A stretch of 64,000 nucleotides of DNA from Microbispora sp. NBC_01189. GTDB lineage: Bacteria > Actinomycetota > Actinomycetes > Streptosporangiales > Streptosporangiaceae. The translations under genes and the position numbers were made by a program. Where the stretch lies: the NCBI RefSeq assembly GCF_036010665.1, contig NZ_CP108581.1, positions 1,518,001 through 1,582,000 on the forward strand. The letters run 5' to 3'. Of the stretch, positions 44,291 through 55,277 are shown piece after piece (the first letter of the stretch is position 1; each line of letters begins with the position of its first letter). Below the pieces are notes generated by a model, which was given only the letters and a program-made list of their open reading frames with translations, did no database searches and was not told where the DNA came from.

Positions 44291-46552
44291 ATGGATTTGG
44301 ACCGGCTGGCGGGGGGCTCCCATCACGACCCCCATTCGATTCTCGGGGCACATCCCGGGCCCGACGGCGTCACGATCAGGGCTCTGCGGCCCTTCGCGGA
44401 GAAGGTCGAGGTGCTGGCCGACGGCTCGGCGCACGAAATGGACCACACCTCCTTCGGGGTGTTCGAGGTGACGCTGCCCGGCCTCGACAAGGTCCCGGAC
44501 TACCGCCTGCGCGTCACCTATCCCGACGCCCCGCCATTCGAGACGGACGATCCGTACCGCCACTGGCCCACGCTGGGCGAGCTCGACCTGCACCTGATCG
44601 GCGAGGGCAGGCACGAACGGCTGTGGGAGGTGCTCGGGGCGCGGGTGGTCCGCCACGAGGACGTGGACGGCACGGCGTTCTCGGTCTGGGCGCCGAACGC
44701 GCAGGGCGTGCGGGTGATCGGCGACTTCAACCACTGGAACGGCGCCGCCCACCCCATGCGCTCGCTCGGTGGCACCGGCGTGTGGGAGCTGTTCGTCCCC
44801 GAGATCGGCGAGGGCACGCGGTACAAGTTCCAGATCCTCGGTCTCGACGGAGTCTGGCGGGAGAAGGCCGACCCCATGGCCCGGCGCACCGAGATCCCGC
44901 CCGCGACCGCCAGCATCGTGGAGAAGCCGGCGTACGAGTGGCGCGACGAGGAGTGGATGGCCGCCCGGGCGTCGCGGGACGCCCTCGTCGAGCCGATGAG
45001 CACCTACGAGGTGCACCTCGGCTCCTGGCGGCCCGGCCTGTCCTACCGCGATCTCGCCCGCGAGCTGGTCGAGTACGTGAAGGACATGGGTTTCACGCAC
45101 GTGGAGTTCATGCCGGTCGCCGAGCATCCGTTCGGCGGCTCGTGGGGCTACCAGGTGACGTCGTACTACGCCCCGACCTCCCGGTTCGGCTCCCCCGACG
45201 ACTTCCGCCACCTCGTGGACGAGCTGCACCGGGCCGGCGTCGGCGTGATCGTCGACTGGGTGCCCGCGCACTTTCCGATGGACGAGTGGGCCCTGGCCCG
45301 CTTCGACGGCACGCCGCTCTACGAGCACGGCGACCCGCGCCGCGGCACCCACCCCGACTGGGGCACGTACGTCTTCGACTTCGGCCGCAAGGAGGTGCGC
45401 AACTTCCTGGTCGCCAACGCGCTCTATTGGCTGAAGGAGTTCCACGTCGACGGCCTGCGGGTGGACGCGGTGGCCTCGATGCTCTACCTCGACTACTCGC
45501 GCCGCGAGGGCGAGTGGACGCCCAACGAGTACGGCGGCAGGGAGAACCTCGACGCGATCGAGTTCCTCAAGGAGATGAACGCGGTCGTCTACCGCGAGGA
45601 GCCCGGGATCGTGACGATCGCGGAGGAGTCGACCGCCTGGCCCGGCGTCTCGCGCCCGGCGTACCTCGGCGGTCTCGGCTTCGGCTTCAAGTGGAACATG
45701 GGCTGGATGCACGACACGCTCGGCTACATGTCCCGGGAGCCCGTCTACCGGCAGTATCACCACCACCAGATGACGTTCTCCCTGATGTACGCCTTCTCGG
45801 AGAACTTCGTGCTGCCGCTCTCGCACGACGAGGTCGTCCATCTCAAGGGATCGCTGCTGGGCAAGATGCCCGGCGACGAGTGGCAGCGCTTCGCCAACCT
45901 GCGCGCGTTGTACGGCTTCATGTGGGCCCATCCCGGCAAGCAGCTGCTGTTCATGGGCGGCGAGTTCGGCCAGGGCGCCGAATGGTCGGAGGCGGGCGGC
46001 CTCGACTGGTGGCTGCTCGACTTCGACTTCCACCAGGGCGTGCGGCGGCTGATCAAGGACCTCAACCACGTCTACCGCGAGTCGCCCGCACTCTACTCCC
46101 GCGACAACACCCACGAGGGCTTCCGCTGGATCGACGCCGACGACGCCTCGGGCAACACGCTGTCGTTCCTCCGCTACGGCGCGGACGGCTCGGTGCTGGC
46201 CTGCGTCGCCAACTTCTCCGGCGCGCCGCACGACGACTACCACCTCGGCCTGCCGACCCCGGGCCGGTGGGAGGAGGTCCTCAACACCGACGCGTACGAG
46301 TACGCGGGCAGCGGGGTCGGCAACATGGGCTCGGTCGAGGCGGTGGAGACGCCGCGGCACGGCCTGCCCTGCTCGGCGCGGCTGCGCGTGCCGCCGCTCG
46401 GCGTGGTGTGGCTGCGGCCGGTGGAGACGCCGACCCCGGTGAGCGCCGAGATGGACGAGCGGACCGTGACGGCCCTGCCGAAGCCTGAGCCGGAGCCGGC
46501 GGAGACCGCGCTGGAGGAGCCGGAACCGGAGGGCCTGGTCGCCGAGTCCTGA
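44291..46552 (+). CDS. glgB: 1,4-alpha-glucan branching enzyme
   Basis: 753 residues from ATG 44291; a GTG at 44255 is a weaker alternative. Introduces alpha-1,6 branches. N-terminal CBM48-type domains, then GH13 catalytic domain with D392 in [18 protein letters not shown] and Glu in [13 protein letters not shown], and [18 protein letters not shown]. The last 45 residues form a Pro/Glu tail beyond the enzyme fold. Final gene of the GlgE operon. Confidence 0.96.
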   Translation: MDLDRLAGGSHHDPHSILGAHPGPDGVTIRALRPFAEKVEVLADGSAHEMDHTSFGVFEVTLPGLDKVPDYRLRVTYPDAPPFETDDPYRHWPTLGELDLHLIGEGRHERLWEVLGARVVRHEDVDGTAFSVWAPNAQGVRVIGDFNHWNGAAHPMRSLGGTGVWELFVPEIGEGTRYKFQILGLDGVWREKADPMARRTEIPPATASIVEKPAYEWRDEEWMAARASRDALVEPMSTYEVHLGSWRPGLSYRDLARELVEYVKDMGFTHVEFMPVAEHPFGGSWGYQVTSYYAPTSRFGSPDDFRHLVDELHRAGVGVIVDWVPAHFPMDEWALARFDGTPLYEHGDPRRGTHPDWGTYVFDFGRKEVRNFLVANALYWLKEFHVDGLRVDAVASMLYLDYSRREGEWTPNEYGGRENLDAIEFLKEMNAVVYREEPGIVTIAEESTAWPGVSRPAYLGGLGFGFKWNMGWMHDTLGYMSREPVYRQYHHHQMTFSLMYAFSENFVLPLSHDEVVHLKGSLLGKMPGDEWQRFANLRALYGFMWAHPGKQLLFMGGEFGQGAEWSEAGGLDWWLLDFDFHQGVRRLIKDLNHVYRESPALYSRDNTHEGFRWIDADDASGNTLSFLRYGADGSVLACVANFSGAPHDDYHLGLPTPGRWEEVLNTDAYEYAGSGVGNMGSVEAVETPRHGLPCSARLRVPPLGVVWLRPVETPTPVSAEMDERTVTALPKPEPEPAETALEEPEPEGLVAES

Positions 46553-46558
46553 CGCCGT

Positions 46559-46594
46559 TCACAGGCCGACGACTCACAGCCCCACTACTCACAG
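46559..46594. repeat. 15-bp tandem repeat of the stop region of the 46589 gene
   Basis: TCACAG occurs at 46559, 46574 and 46589 with an exact 15-base period. On the minus strand each is CTGTGA, so the Leu-stop end of the alcohol dehydrogenase gene is present three times in the same frame. Confidence 0.75.
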
Positions 46595-47572
46595 ACTGAC
46601 GACGACCTTCCCGCGGGCGTGCCCCTCCTCCACGTAGCGGACGGCCGCGGGGAGGTCGTCGAACGGGTAGACGCGGTCGACGACCGGCGTGAGGTCGCCC
46701 TGCTCGATCAGCGCGGCCAGCCTGACCAGCTTCGCCCGCTTCTCGCGGCATCGGGTCACGTCGGCGAGGACCACCCGCCTCGACGTGAACGGCGACGTCG
46801 CGAGCGCCGCGATCGTGTGGCCGACGGGTTGCAGCCATCGTCCGGCCGGCCCGCCGACGAGGACGTGCGTCCCCCGGGGCCTGAGCACCCGCCGGCAGGC
46901 CGCCGGCGGCCGGGTGCCCGCGACGTCGACCAGGAGGTCGTACCGCCGGCCGGTCCGGGTGAAGTCCGCTCTGCCGTAGTCGACGACCTCGCCCGCGCCG
47001 AGCGACCGGACCAGGTCCACGTTGCGGGGGCCGCAGACGCCGGTGACCTCGGCCCCGGACGCCCGGGCGAGCTGCACGGCGAAGGTGCCCACCCCGCCCG
47101 ACGCGCCGTTCACGAGCACCTCGTGCCCCGGCCGGAGCCGCCCTTCGTCCAGGGCCAGCAGCGCGGTGACGCCCGCCAGCGGCACCGCCGCCGCCTGCTC
47201 GAACGACAGGTTCTCCGGTTTGCGGACCAGCTCGCTCTCCCGGACGCGGACGCACTCGCCGAAGCCGCCCCCGGTGAGCAGCGCGAACACCTCGTCGCCG
47301 GGCCGGAACGCCGTGACGCCCGAGCCGACCGCCTCGACCACCCCCGCGACGTCGGCGCCCAGGACGCCGATGCGCGGCCCGCGCGGGCCGAGCGTGCCGC
47401 CCATCAGGCGCGCGACGTACGGCTCGCCCCTCATGTGGTGCCAGTCGTACGGCTGGACGGAGGTCGCGCGGACCCGGACCAGCACCTCCCCGGGACCGGG
47501 CGCCGGCGTCGGGACGTCGCCGAGCTCCAGGACCTCGGGCGGGCCGTACGAGCGTAGGACGTAGGCCTTCAT
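46589..47572 (-). CDS. Zinc-independent alcohol dehydrogenase/quinone oxidoreductase family protein
   Basis: 327 residues, MDR superfamily. Rossmann motif GASGGVGTFAVQLA (about 145-158) binds NAD(P)H; the early part PAPGPGEVLVRVRATSVQPYDWHHMRGE is typical. It lacks the structural-zinc Cys cluster, as in quinone oxidoreductases. Substrate unknown. Convergent with glgB; its 3' end is repeated in tandem. Confidence 0.88.
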   Translation of the reverse strand: MKAYVLRSYGPPEVLELGDVPTPAPGPGEVLVRVRATSVQPYDWHHMRGEPYVARLMGGTLGPRGPRIGVLGADVAGVVEAVGSGVTAFRPGDEVFALLTGGGFGECVRVRESELVRKPENLSFEQAAAVPLAGVTALLALDEGRLRPGHEVLVNGASGGVGTFAVQLARASGAEVTGVCGPRNVDLVRSLGAGEVVDYGRADFTRTGRRYDLLVDVAGTRPPAACRRVLRPRGTHVLVGGPAGRWLQPVGHTIAALATSPFTSRRVVLADVTRCREKRAKLVRLAALIEQGDLTPVVDRVYPFDDLPAAVRYVEEGHARGKVVVSL

Positions 47573-47770
47573 GGCATCTCTCCTCGTCGCCTCTGCGGCT
47601 GGGTGGCGGGCTGGGGGGTGGGCTGGGTGGTGGCTGGGAGAGCCAGCGTAGGAAGCGCCGCGCCCGGGACTCATCGGCCGAAAGTACGCCCGATCGGCAG
47701 CCGATGGACCGGTGCGGATCGAGCCGTTCCACCGATGATCCGCCCTCGCCCCGCGTACGACGATCGGGCC

Positions 47771-48511
47771 ATGACAGAACTGACATCGGCAGAAGTGACA
47801 TCGGCACGACGGACCGCGTCCGCGCGAGGCGGCCGGAGGAAGAGGGAGTGGTGGGTGCCGGCGGGGCTGATCGCGCTCAGCGCCGTGCCCGTGGTCGCCG
47901 GCGCGGCCCGGCTGTCGCAGCTCACCGGCGGCGGGCCGGTCACCGCGGACAGCGCCCGGTATTTCGCGACGCCCCTCCCCGTGGTCGCGCACATCGTCGC
48001 CGTCACCCTGTTCAGCCTTCTCGGCGCCCTGCAGTTCGCCCCCGCGCTCCGCCGCCGCGCGCCGCGCTGGCACCGGGTCGCGGGACGGGTGCTGGTGCCC
48101 GCCGGGCTCGTCACGGCCCTGTCGGGCCTGTGGATGACGCTGTTCTATCCGCATCTGCCGGACGACAGCGCCCTCCTGGCCGGCGTACGACTGGCGGTGG
48201 GCGGCGGCATGATCGTGTCGATCGTCCTCGGCTTCGCGGCGATCCGGCGGCGGGACATCGCCCGCCACCGCGCGTGGATGGCGCGCGGCTACGCGCTCGG
48301 CATGGGCGCGGGCACCCAGGTGCTGACCCTCGTGCCCTGGGTCGTGCTGACCGGCGCGCAGCCCGGCCCGCTCCCCCGCGCGCTGCTCATGACCGCCGCG
48401 TGGGTGATCAACCTCGCCGTGGCCGAGTGGGCCGTGCGGCGCCGGCCCGGCGTCCGTAAGCCCGGTGCCCCCAAGCCCGGTGCCCGTCAGCCCGTGACGC
48501 GGCCCGTCTGA
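47771..48511 (+). CDS. DUF2306 membrane protein
   Basis: 246 residues, about six membrane helices, with the HIVAVTLFSLLGALQF and RHRAWMARGYAL segments of DUF2306 proteins. Function unknown. Its Lys/Pro-rich tail is coded by three 15-bp repeats (48451-48495) and overlaps the 3' end of the convergent response regulator by 25 bases. Confidence 0.78.
   Translation: MTELTSAEVTSARRTASARGGRRKREWWVPAGLIALSAVPVVAGAARLSQLTGGGPVTADSARYFATPLPVVAHIVAVTLFSLLGALQFAPALRRRAPRWHRVAGRVLVPAGLVTALSGLWMTLFYPHLPDDSALLAGVRLAVGGGMIVSIVLGFAAIRRRDIARHRAWMARGYALGMGAGTQVLTLVPWVVLTGAQPGPLPRALLMTAAWVINLAVAEWAVRRRPGVRKPGAPKPGARQPVTRPV
48451..48495. repeat. 15-bp repeats in the overlapping 3' ends of DUF2306 and response-regulator genes
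   Basis: CGTCCGTAAGCCCGG, TGCCCCCAAGCCCGG and TGCCCGTCAGCCCGT in tandem. The third unit contains the minus-strand stop of the response regulator (48487-48489), while the array encodes RKPGAPKPGARQP on the plus strand. Confidence 0.75.
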
Positions 48512-49143
48512 TAGGCCCACATGGCGATCTCGACGCGGTTGCGGGCGCCGAGCTTGGCCATCAGGCTGGCGACGTGCGTCTTGACCGTGCTGAGCGAGAT
48601 GTGCATCTCGCCGGCGATCTCGCTGTTGGTCCGCCCGCGCGCCACCGCGGCCAGGATCTCCTCCTCCCGGTAGGTCAGCGGCTCGACGAGCCGCGCCGCC
48701 GACGCGGCGGGGCCGGACCGGGCGAAGGCCCCGAGCAGCCGCGCGGTGACGCTCGGGGCGATGAGCGCGTCCCCGCCGGCGGCGGCGTGCACGGCCTGGG
48801 AGAGCATCTCGGCGCCGGCGTTCTTGAGCAGGAATCCCCGGGCGCCGGCCCGCAGCGCGGCGTAGACGTACTCGTCGAGGTCGAACGTGGTGATGACCAC
48901 GACGGCGAGGGGGTCGGCGACCCCCGGCCCGGCGAGGCAGCGGGTGGCCTCGATGCCGTCGACGCCGGGCATGCGGATGTCGAACAGGCACACGTCCGGG
49001 CGCAGGCGCCGCGCGAGCTCGACGGCCCGCCGCCCGTCGGCGGCCGTGCCGGCGACCTCGATGCCGGGCTGGGCGTCGAGGATCATCGCGAGCCCGGTGC
49101 GGACGATCTCCTGGTCGTCGGCGACGAGCACCCGGACGCTCAC
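48487..49143 (-). CDS. NarL/LuxR-family response regulator
   Basis: 218 residues from GTG 49143. Receiver domain with Asp in CLFDIRMPGVDG (about residue 54), Thr in VVITTFD and Lys in FLLKNAG; C-terminal LuxR helix-turn-helix (LTYREEEILAAVARGRTNSEIAGEMHISLSTVKTHV). Coupled to the histidine kinase by a GTGA overlap. Confidence 0.94.
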   Translation of the reverse strand: MSVRVLVADDQEIVRTGLAMILDAQPGIEVAGTAADGRRAVELARRLRPDVCLFDIRMPGVDGIEATRCLAGPGVADPLAVVVITTFDLDEYVYAALRAGARGFLLKNAGAEMLSQAVHAAAGGDALIAPSVTARLLGAFARSGPAASAARLVEPLTYREEEILAAVARGRTNSEIAGEMHISLSTVKTHVASLMAKLGARNRVEIAMWAYQTGRVTG

Positions 49144-50282
49144 GTCGCCACCCCGTTCCTGGGCAGCACCGCGGTGACGGTCCAGCCCCGGCCGGGGTCC
49201 GGGCCCGCCACGCAGGTGCCGCCGAGCAGGTCGGCGCGTTCGGCCATGCCGACGATGCCGTATCCCGCCGGGCCCGGCGGGCGGGCGGAGCCGCCGTCGC
49301 CGTCGTCGCTCACCCGCAGGCACACCGAGGGGCCGTCCCCGGCGACGTGCACCGCCACCCGGGTGGCGTGGCGGGCGTGCCGCAGCGCGTTCGTGACCGC
49401 CTCCTGGGCGATGCGGTAGACCGCAGCCTCGACCGACGGGGAGAGGCCGCCGAGGTCACCGGAGAGCTCGACCCCGACGGACGGGTGGTCCGGCCCGCCG
49501 GGGGCCGCGAGCCTCTCCAGGTCGGCGATCTGCCGCCCGGGGGTCAGGTCCGCCGGCTCGTCCCGGCGCAGGACGCGGACCATGGCCCGCATCTCGTCGA
49601 GGGCGCGCGCCGCCTCGGCCTCGATCACCCGCAGCGCCTCGGTCGCGGCGTCCGGCCGCGACGCGGCCGTGGCGAGGCCCGCCTGCGCGCGGATCGCCAT
49701 CGCCGAGACGTGGTGGGCGACGGTGTCGTGCAGTTCGCGGGCCAGTTGCTCGCGTTCGAGCAGCTTGACCTGGTCGAGCTCGCGGGTCCTCGCCCTGGCC
49801 CGGTAGCGGAACGCCCAGCCCAGTGTGGTCGTGGAGAGCACGACGGCGAACGGGCCGATCGCGTTGGCGGGCGCGGCGTGCTTGACGAGCACGGACAGGC
49901 CGACACCGGTGAGCATGACCGCGAGGCCGATCACGATCTCGCGGCCCGATCCCCACCGCAGCAGCGCGTACGGCAGGATCAGCAGGTAGGCCAGGGAGTA
50001 CATGTCGAGCGTCCCGCCATCGAGGGCGATCGGGACCAGGCTCGTCGTGACGAAGCAGACCGCCAGCGCCTCCAGGGGCCGGGTCCGGCGCCACAGCAGC
50101 GCGGGCGTCAGCCCGGCGGTGACGACCACCGAGAAGACCCGCCACGGCAGGTCCGGCCGCAGCACCCCCTCCAGCACCGCGAGCGGCACCAGCACCACGA
50201 CGAGCGCCCAGTCGCGCCACACCCGCCTGGGCGGGTCGGGGGGACGAGGCTCGTGCCAGACCGAGCGAACGAGACCGCTCAC
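49140..50282 (-). CDS. NarL-type sensor histidine kinase
   Basis: 380 residues. The N-terminal half holds about five membrane helices with little extracellular sequence. HisKA_3 phosphoacceptor His is in RELHDTVAHHVSAM (about 184), and the HATPase region has EAVTNALRHARHA and GYGIVGMAERADLLGG. Signal unknown. Divergent from the GH18 chitinase gene, though control of it is only a guess. Confidence 0.93.
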   Translation of the reverse strand: MSGLVRSVWHEPRPPDPPRRVWRDWALVVVLVPLAVLEGVLRPDLPWRVFSVVVTAGLTPALLWRRTRPLEALAVCFVTTSLVPIALDGGTLDMYSLAYLLILPYALLRWGSGREIVIGLAVMLTGVGLSVLVKHAAPANAIGPFAVVLSTTTLGWAFRYRARARTRELDQVKLLEREQLARELHDTVAHHVSAMAIRAQAGLATAASRPDAATEALRVIEAEAARALDEMRAMVRVLRRDEPADLTPGRQIADLERLAAPGGPDHPSVGVELSGDLGGLSPSVEAAVYRIAQEAVTNALRHARHATRVAVHVAGDGPSVCLRVSDDGDGGSARPPGPAGYGIVGMAERADLLGGTCVAGPDPGRGWTVTAVLPRNGVAT

Positions 50283-50415
50283 CGCATCATCGTACGGGAG
50301 CCCGCGGCTCCGGCGCAGGTGACGTGCGGGCCGGACCTTAGCGAGGAGTTAACCGGCGATTAACCGGCCGCAGGGGCGTTGACCCTCCGGCGATCGGTGC
50401 TTACGCTGCGAACTA

Positions 50416-50432
50416 ATAGGAAACTTTCCTAT
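50416..50432. promoter_or_regulatory. 17-bp perfect palindrome upstream of the chitinase gene
   Basis: ATAGGAAA-C-TTTCCTAT: perfect 8-bp arms about one base, ending 29 bases before the chitinase start. The AT-rich core in a GC-rich region and the position in the promoter argue for an operator. It does not match the DasR or CebR consensus. Confidence 0.65.
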
Positions 50433-50461
50433 CGTTTAGCCCCCCAGACCGGGAGTTTCCG

Positions 50462-52007
<1,546 letters not shown>

Positions 52008-52024
<17 letters not shown>

Positions 52025-52047
52025 CGCCGTCCACCGGCCTGAAGTAG
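52008..52047. repeat. Duplicated chitinase C-terminus including the stop codon
   Basis: CCACCGGCCTCAAGTGA (52008-52024) recurs as CCACCGGCCTGAAGTAG (52031-52047), 15 of 17 identical. The second copy would again encode TGLK-stop. Confidence 0.75.
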
Positions 52048-52145
52048 TCTCTTCGCGCCGATCGGGGCCGCCGCGTGCCACACTCACGCGGGGGCCCCTG
52101 ACCGTCGGGGCATACCGCCCAAAACCGTCGCTTATGGTGGCATTT

Positions 52146-53837
52146 ATGGACGCGTCGAGGACGATCGTGGAGACCGTGGCCAAGCTGCGGCAGCGCCGCA
52201 CCGGGCCGCTGGTGCTGGAGCTGGACCTGACCGAAGGGCTGTCGGAGGGACCGCCCGCCGACCCTGTCACCGCCCTGCTGTCGATGCGCAAGCCGCGCCT
52301 GGCGGAGGTGCTGTCGGGCCTGCGCCGCGCCCGCAAGGACCCCCGGGTCACCGCGCTCATCGTCAAGATCGGCGGGAACCCCCTGGGCCTGGGGATGGTG
52401 CAGGAACTGCGCGAGGCCGTCGTGCGGCTGCGCGCGGCGGGCAAGCCGACCGTCGCGTTCGCCGAGACCTTCGGGGAGTTCGGCGCCGGGACGGTTCCGT
52501 ACTATCTGGCCAGCGCGTTCGAGCGGGTCTACCTCCAGCCCTCCGGCGACGTCGGCCTGACCGGGGTGGCGCTGGAGCAGCGGTTCCTGCGCGACGCGCT
52601 CGCGAGGGCCGGGGTGGAGTATCAGCTCGGCCAGCGGCACGAGTACAAGACCGCGGCCAACATGTTCACCCAGAACCACATGACGGACGCGCACCGCGAG
52701 TCGGCGGCCCGCATCGCCGAGTCGGTGACCGAGCAGATCACCGCCGGCATCGCCGAGGCCCGCGGGCTCACCCCCGAGCGCGTGCGCGAGCTGATCGACC
52801 AGGGCCCGTTCATCGGCGCCGAGGCCGTCGAGGCCGGGCTCGTGGACGGGCTCAAGTATCGCGACGAGGTCTACGCGGAGACCGTCAAGGACGGCGCCCA
52901 CCTGCTCTACGTGTCCCGGTACGCCAAGAGCGCGCTGTCCGGGAAGCTGCCACACCCCGGCGCCGACACCGTGGCCCTGGTGCACGGCACCGGCATGATC
53001 CGCCTCGGGCGCAGCGGCAGGTCTCCCCTCGGCGGCGGAGGCGCCATGGGCTCCGACACCGTCTGCGCCGCCCTGCGCGCGGCCCGGCGGGACGACAAGG
53101 TCAAGGCCATCGTGTTCCGGGTGGACAGCCCCGGCGGCTCGTACGTCGCCTCCGACGCCATCTGGCGGGAAGTCGTGCTGGCCCGCGAGGCGGGCAAGCC
53201 GGTCATCGTGTCGATGGGCGACCTGGCCGCCTCCGGCGGCTACTTCGTGTCGATGGCCGCCGAAGTGATCGTGGCCCAGCCGGGCACGCTGACCGGCTCG
53301 ATCGGCGTGTTCGGCGGCAAGCCCGTCGTCGGAGAGCTGCTCGGCCGGCTCGGCGTGGTGACGGAGTCGGTCGCCGAAGGCGCCAACGCGGGGATGTTCT
53401 CGCCGACGACCGCGTTCTCCGATGCGCAGTGGGAGCGGGTCAACGCCTGGCTCGACCGCATCTACGACGACTTCGTCGGCAAGGTGGCCGACGGCCGCGG
53501 CCTGAGCAGGGAGCGGGCGCACGAACTGGCCAAGGGCCGGGTGTGGACCGGCGCCGACGCCCGTGCGGCCGGTCTCGCCGACGAGCTCGGCGGCCTGGAG
53601 GACGCCCTCGCCATGGCCCGCCGCCGGGCCGGGCTCCCCACCGCCGCCCCGGTGCGGACCTATCCCCGCATGCACCCGCTGGAGCGGCTGCGGCCGGCGG
53701 AGTCCAGCGAGGACAGGTCGGCCGCCCTCTCCCGGGTGCGTCTGGAGGCGTGGGGACCGCTGGCCCGGCTCGCCGGCGAGCTCGGCCTCCCGGCGTACGG
53801 CCCGCTCGTGCTGCCGGGCTACTGGACCGTCCGGTAG
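52146..53837 (+). CDS. sppA: Signal peptide peptidase SppA (67 kDa type)
   Basis: 563 residues from ATG 52146; TATGGT seven bases upstream would make the transcript leaderless (ATG 52134 is the alternative). Two tandem S49 domains: the catalytic Lys is in RHEYKTAAN (K168) and the Ser nucleophile in MGDLAASGGYF (S363), as in E. coli SppA. Unlike E. coli SppA there is no clear N-terminal membrane helix. Cleaves leftover signal peptides. Its 3' end overlaps the flavin reductase gene by 19 bases. Confidence 0.9.
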   Translation: MDASRTIVETVAKLRQRRTGPLVLELDLTEGLSEGPPADPVTALLSMRKPRLAEVLSGLRRARKDPRVTALIVKIGGNPLGLGMVQELREAVVRLRAAGKPTVAFAETFGEFGAGTVPYYLASAFERVYLQPSGDVGLTGVALEQRFLRDALARAGVEYQLGQRHEYKTAANMFTQNHMTDAHRESAARIAESVTEQITAGIAEARGLTPERVRELIDQGPFIGAEAVEAGLVDGLKYRDEVYAETVKDGAHLLYVSRYAKSALSGKLPHPGADTVALVHGTGMIRLGRSGRSPLGGGGAMGSDTVCAALRAARRDDKVKAIVFRVDSPGGSYVASDAIWREVVLAREAGKPVIVSMGDLAASGGYFVSMAAEVIVAQPGTLTGSIGVFGGKPVVGELLGRLGVVTESVAEGANAGMFSPTTAFSDAQWERVNAWLDRIYDDFVGKVADGRGLSRERAHELAKGRVWTGADARAAGLADELGGLEDALAMARRRAGLPTAAPVRTYPRMHPLERLRPAESSEDRSAALSRVRLEAWGPLARLAGELGLPAYGPLVLPGYWTVR

Positions 53838-54310
53838 CGGGAGCGCAGCCGTACGAGCGGGGGTTTGGCGGCGTCGACGTAGTCGACGCCCAGCACCGCG
53901 CCGACGAACAGCGTGTGATCGCCGGCCGGGACGACCTGCGTCGTCTCGGCCTCGATCGCCGCCACGCCGCCCTCCACCACCAGCGCCTCGCTGTGCTCGC
54001 CGCGGTGGTGGGCGGTCCCGGCCAGCAGGAGCCGCGCCCCCGGCCGCCCGGCGGCGGCGAAGCGGGAGGCGACCGCCTGCTGGCCGTCCGCGAGAAGGCT
54101 GGCGGCCCACCGGTCCCGGCGCAGGAGCACCTCGGCGAGATATCCGGCCGAGTCGAGGCTGACCAGCACGAGCGGCGGGTCGAGCGACACCGACATCAGC
54201 GTCGCGACCGTCGTGCCGAGGTCGTCACGGTCGTCCTTCACCGTCACCACGGCGACGCCCGCGGCGAGTTGCCGCATGGCCTCGGTGAACAGCCCCTGCA
54301 CCGGACTCAT
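53819..54310 (-). CDS. Flavin reductase-like protein
   Basis: 163 residues of the HpaC-like flavin reductase family: GVAVVTVKDDRDDLGTTVATLMSVSLDPPLVLVSL and the C-terminal GDHTLFVGAVLGVDY. Supplies reduced FMN/FAD to a monooxygenase, but no monooxygenase gene is near. It starts 11 bases after the ABC binding-protein gene, so it may be co-transcribed with that transporter. Confidence 0.87.
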   Translation of the reverse strand: MSPVQGLFTEAMRQLAAGVAVVTVKDDRDDLGTTVATLMSVSLDPPLVLVSLDSAGYLAEVLLRRDRWAASLLADGQQAVASRFAAAGRPGARLLLAGTAHHRGEHSEALVVEGGVAAIEAETTQVVPAGDHTLFVGAVLGVDYVDAAKPPLVRLRSRYRTVQ

Positions 54311-54321
54311 TCCCGGATCAC

Positions 54322-55239
54322 TCAGACGAGACCGTTCTGGGTCAGCCAGTCCTTGGCGACCGCCGGCGGGTCGTCCTTGTCGACGGCGATCCGCTTCATC
54401 AGCGAGACCAGCGTCTCGGTGTCCAGCTTGGCGGAGATCGCGTTGAGCGTGGAGACCACGGTGTCGTTCGCCTCGGCCTTGTGCACCAGGGGCGTCACGT
54501 TCTCCGAGCCGAAGGCGTTCTTGTTGTCCTGCAGCGGCACGAGGTCGTTCAGCACGATCTTGGGGTCGGTGGTGAACACGTTGCCCACCTGGACCGTGCC
54601 GCTCTTGATCGCGTCAGCGGTGGTGGCCCCGGTGGGCTTCCACTGCTTGAACTCCAGGCCGTAGACGCTCTTGAAGTTCGCCTCCTGACGGTCCTTGAAC
54701 TCCGGCGGGCCGCCGACCGTGAGGTCCTTGGAGACCTTCGCGAGGTCCTCGATCGTGGCGAGCTTGTACTTGTCGGCCGTCGCCTTGGTGACGGTCAGCG
54801 AGTTGTTGTCCTCGGCCGCGGCGGGCTCCAGGATCTCCAGCTCGGGCGGCAGCTTGGCCTTCAGCCCGGAGAGGATGTCGTCCTTGGTCCGCGCCGTGCT
54901 CGACTTGTCGACGAACGCCAGCAGCGACCCGGCGTACTCGGGCAGGACGGTCAGGCCGCCGCTCTTGACCTGGTCGTAGACCACCTCGCGGCTGCCGATG
55001 TTGGGCTTCTCCTCGACCGTGACGCCCTTGGCCTGGAGTGCCTGGGCGTAGATCGAGGCGAGCAGGACGCTCTCGGGGAAGTCGAAGGAGCCGACGACCA
55101 CCTTGGCGGCGGCGGCGCCGCCGGAACCGGACGCCGACGGAGCCGCGGTCGCGGTGGTGAGCGGGTCGGAGCCCCCGCAGGCCGACAATGTGAGCGCCGA
55201 GGTCAGGGCGACCGCCGCGACGCCGAACATACGCCTCAT
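54322..55239 (-). CDS. Glycine betaine/choline-type ABC substrate-binding lipoprotein
   Basis: 305 residues with a lipoprotein signal ending in LSAC (Cys about 21). OpuAC-type fold: KVVVGSFDFPESVLLASIYAQAL and PEYAGSLLAF; EITVGGPPEF-like (DLTVGGPPEFKDRQEANF) and ALQDNKNAFGSENVTPLV match osmoprotectant-binding proteins. GAAGGG is nine bases upstream of the ATG. Works with the two permeases and ATPase upstream. Confidence 0.9.
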   Translation of the reverse strand: MRRMFGVAAVALTSALTLSACGGSDPLTTATAAPSASGSGGAAAAKVVVGSFDFPESVLLASIYAQALQAKGVTVEEKPNIGSREVVYDQVKSGGLTVLPEYAGSLLAFVDKSSTARTKDDILSGLKAKLPPELEILEPAAAEDNNSLTVTKATADKYKLATIEDLAKVSKDLTVGGPPEFKDRQEANFKSVYGLEFKQWKPTGATTADAIKSGTVQVGNVFTTDPKIVLNDLVPLQDNKNAFGSENVTPLVHKAEANDTVVSTLNAISAKLDTETLVSLMKRIAVDKDDPPAVAKDWLTQNGLV

Positions 55240-55277
55240 AAGGAAAAACCCTTCATTTCTGGGAGATAATACGGAGA

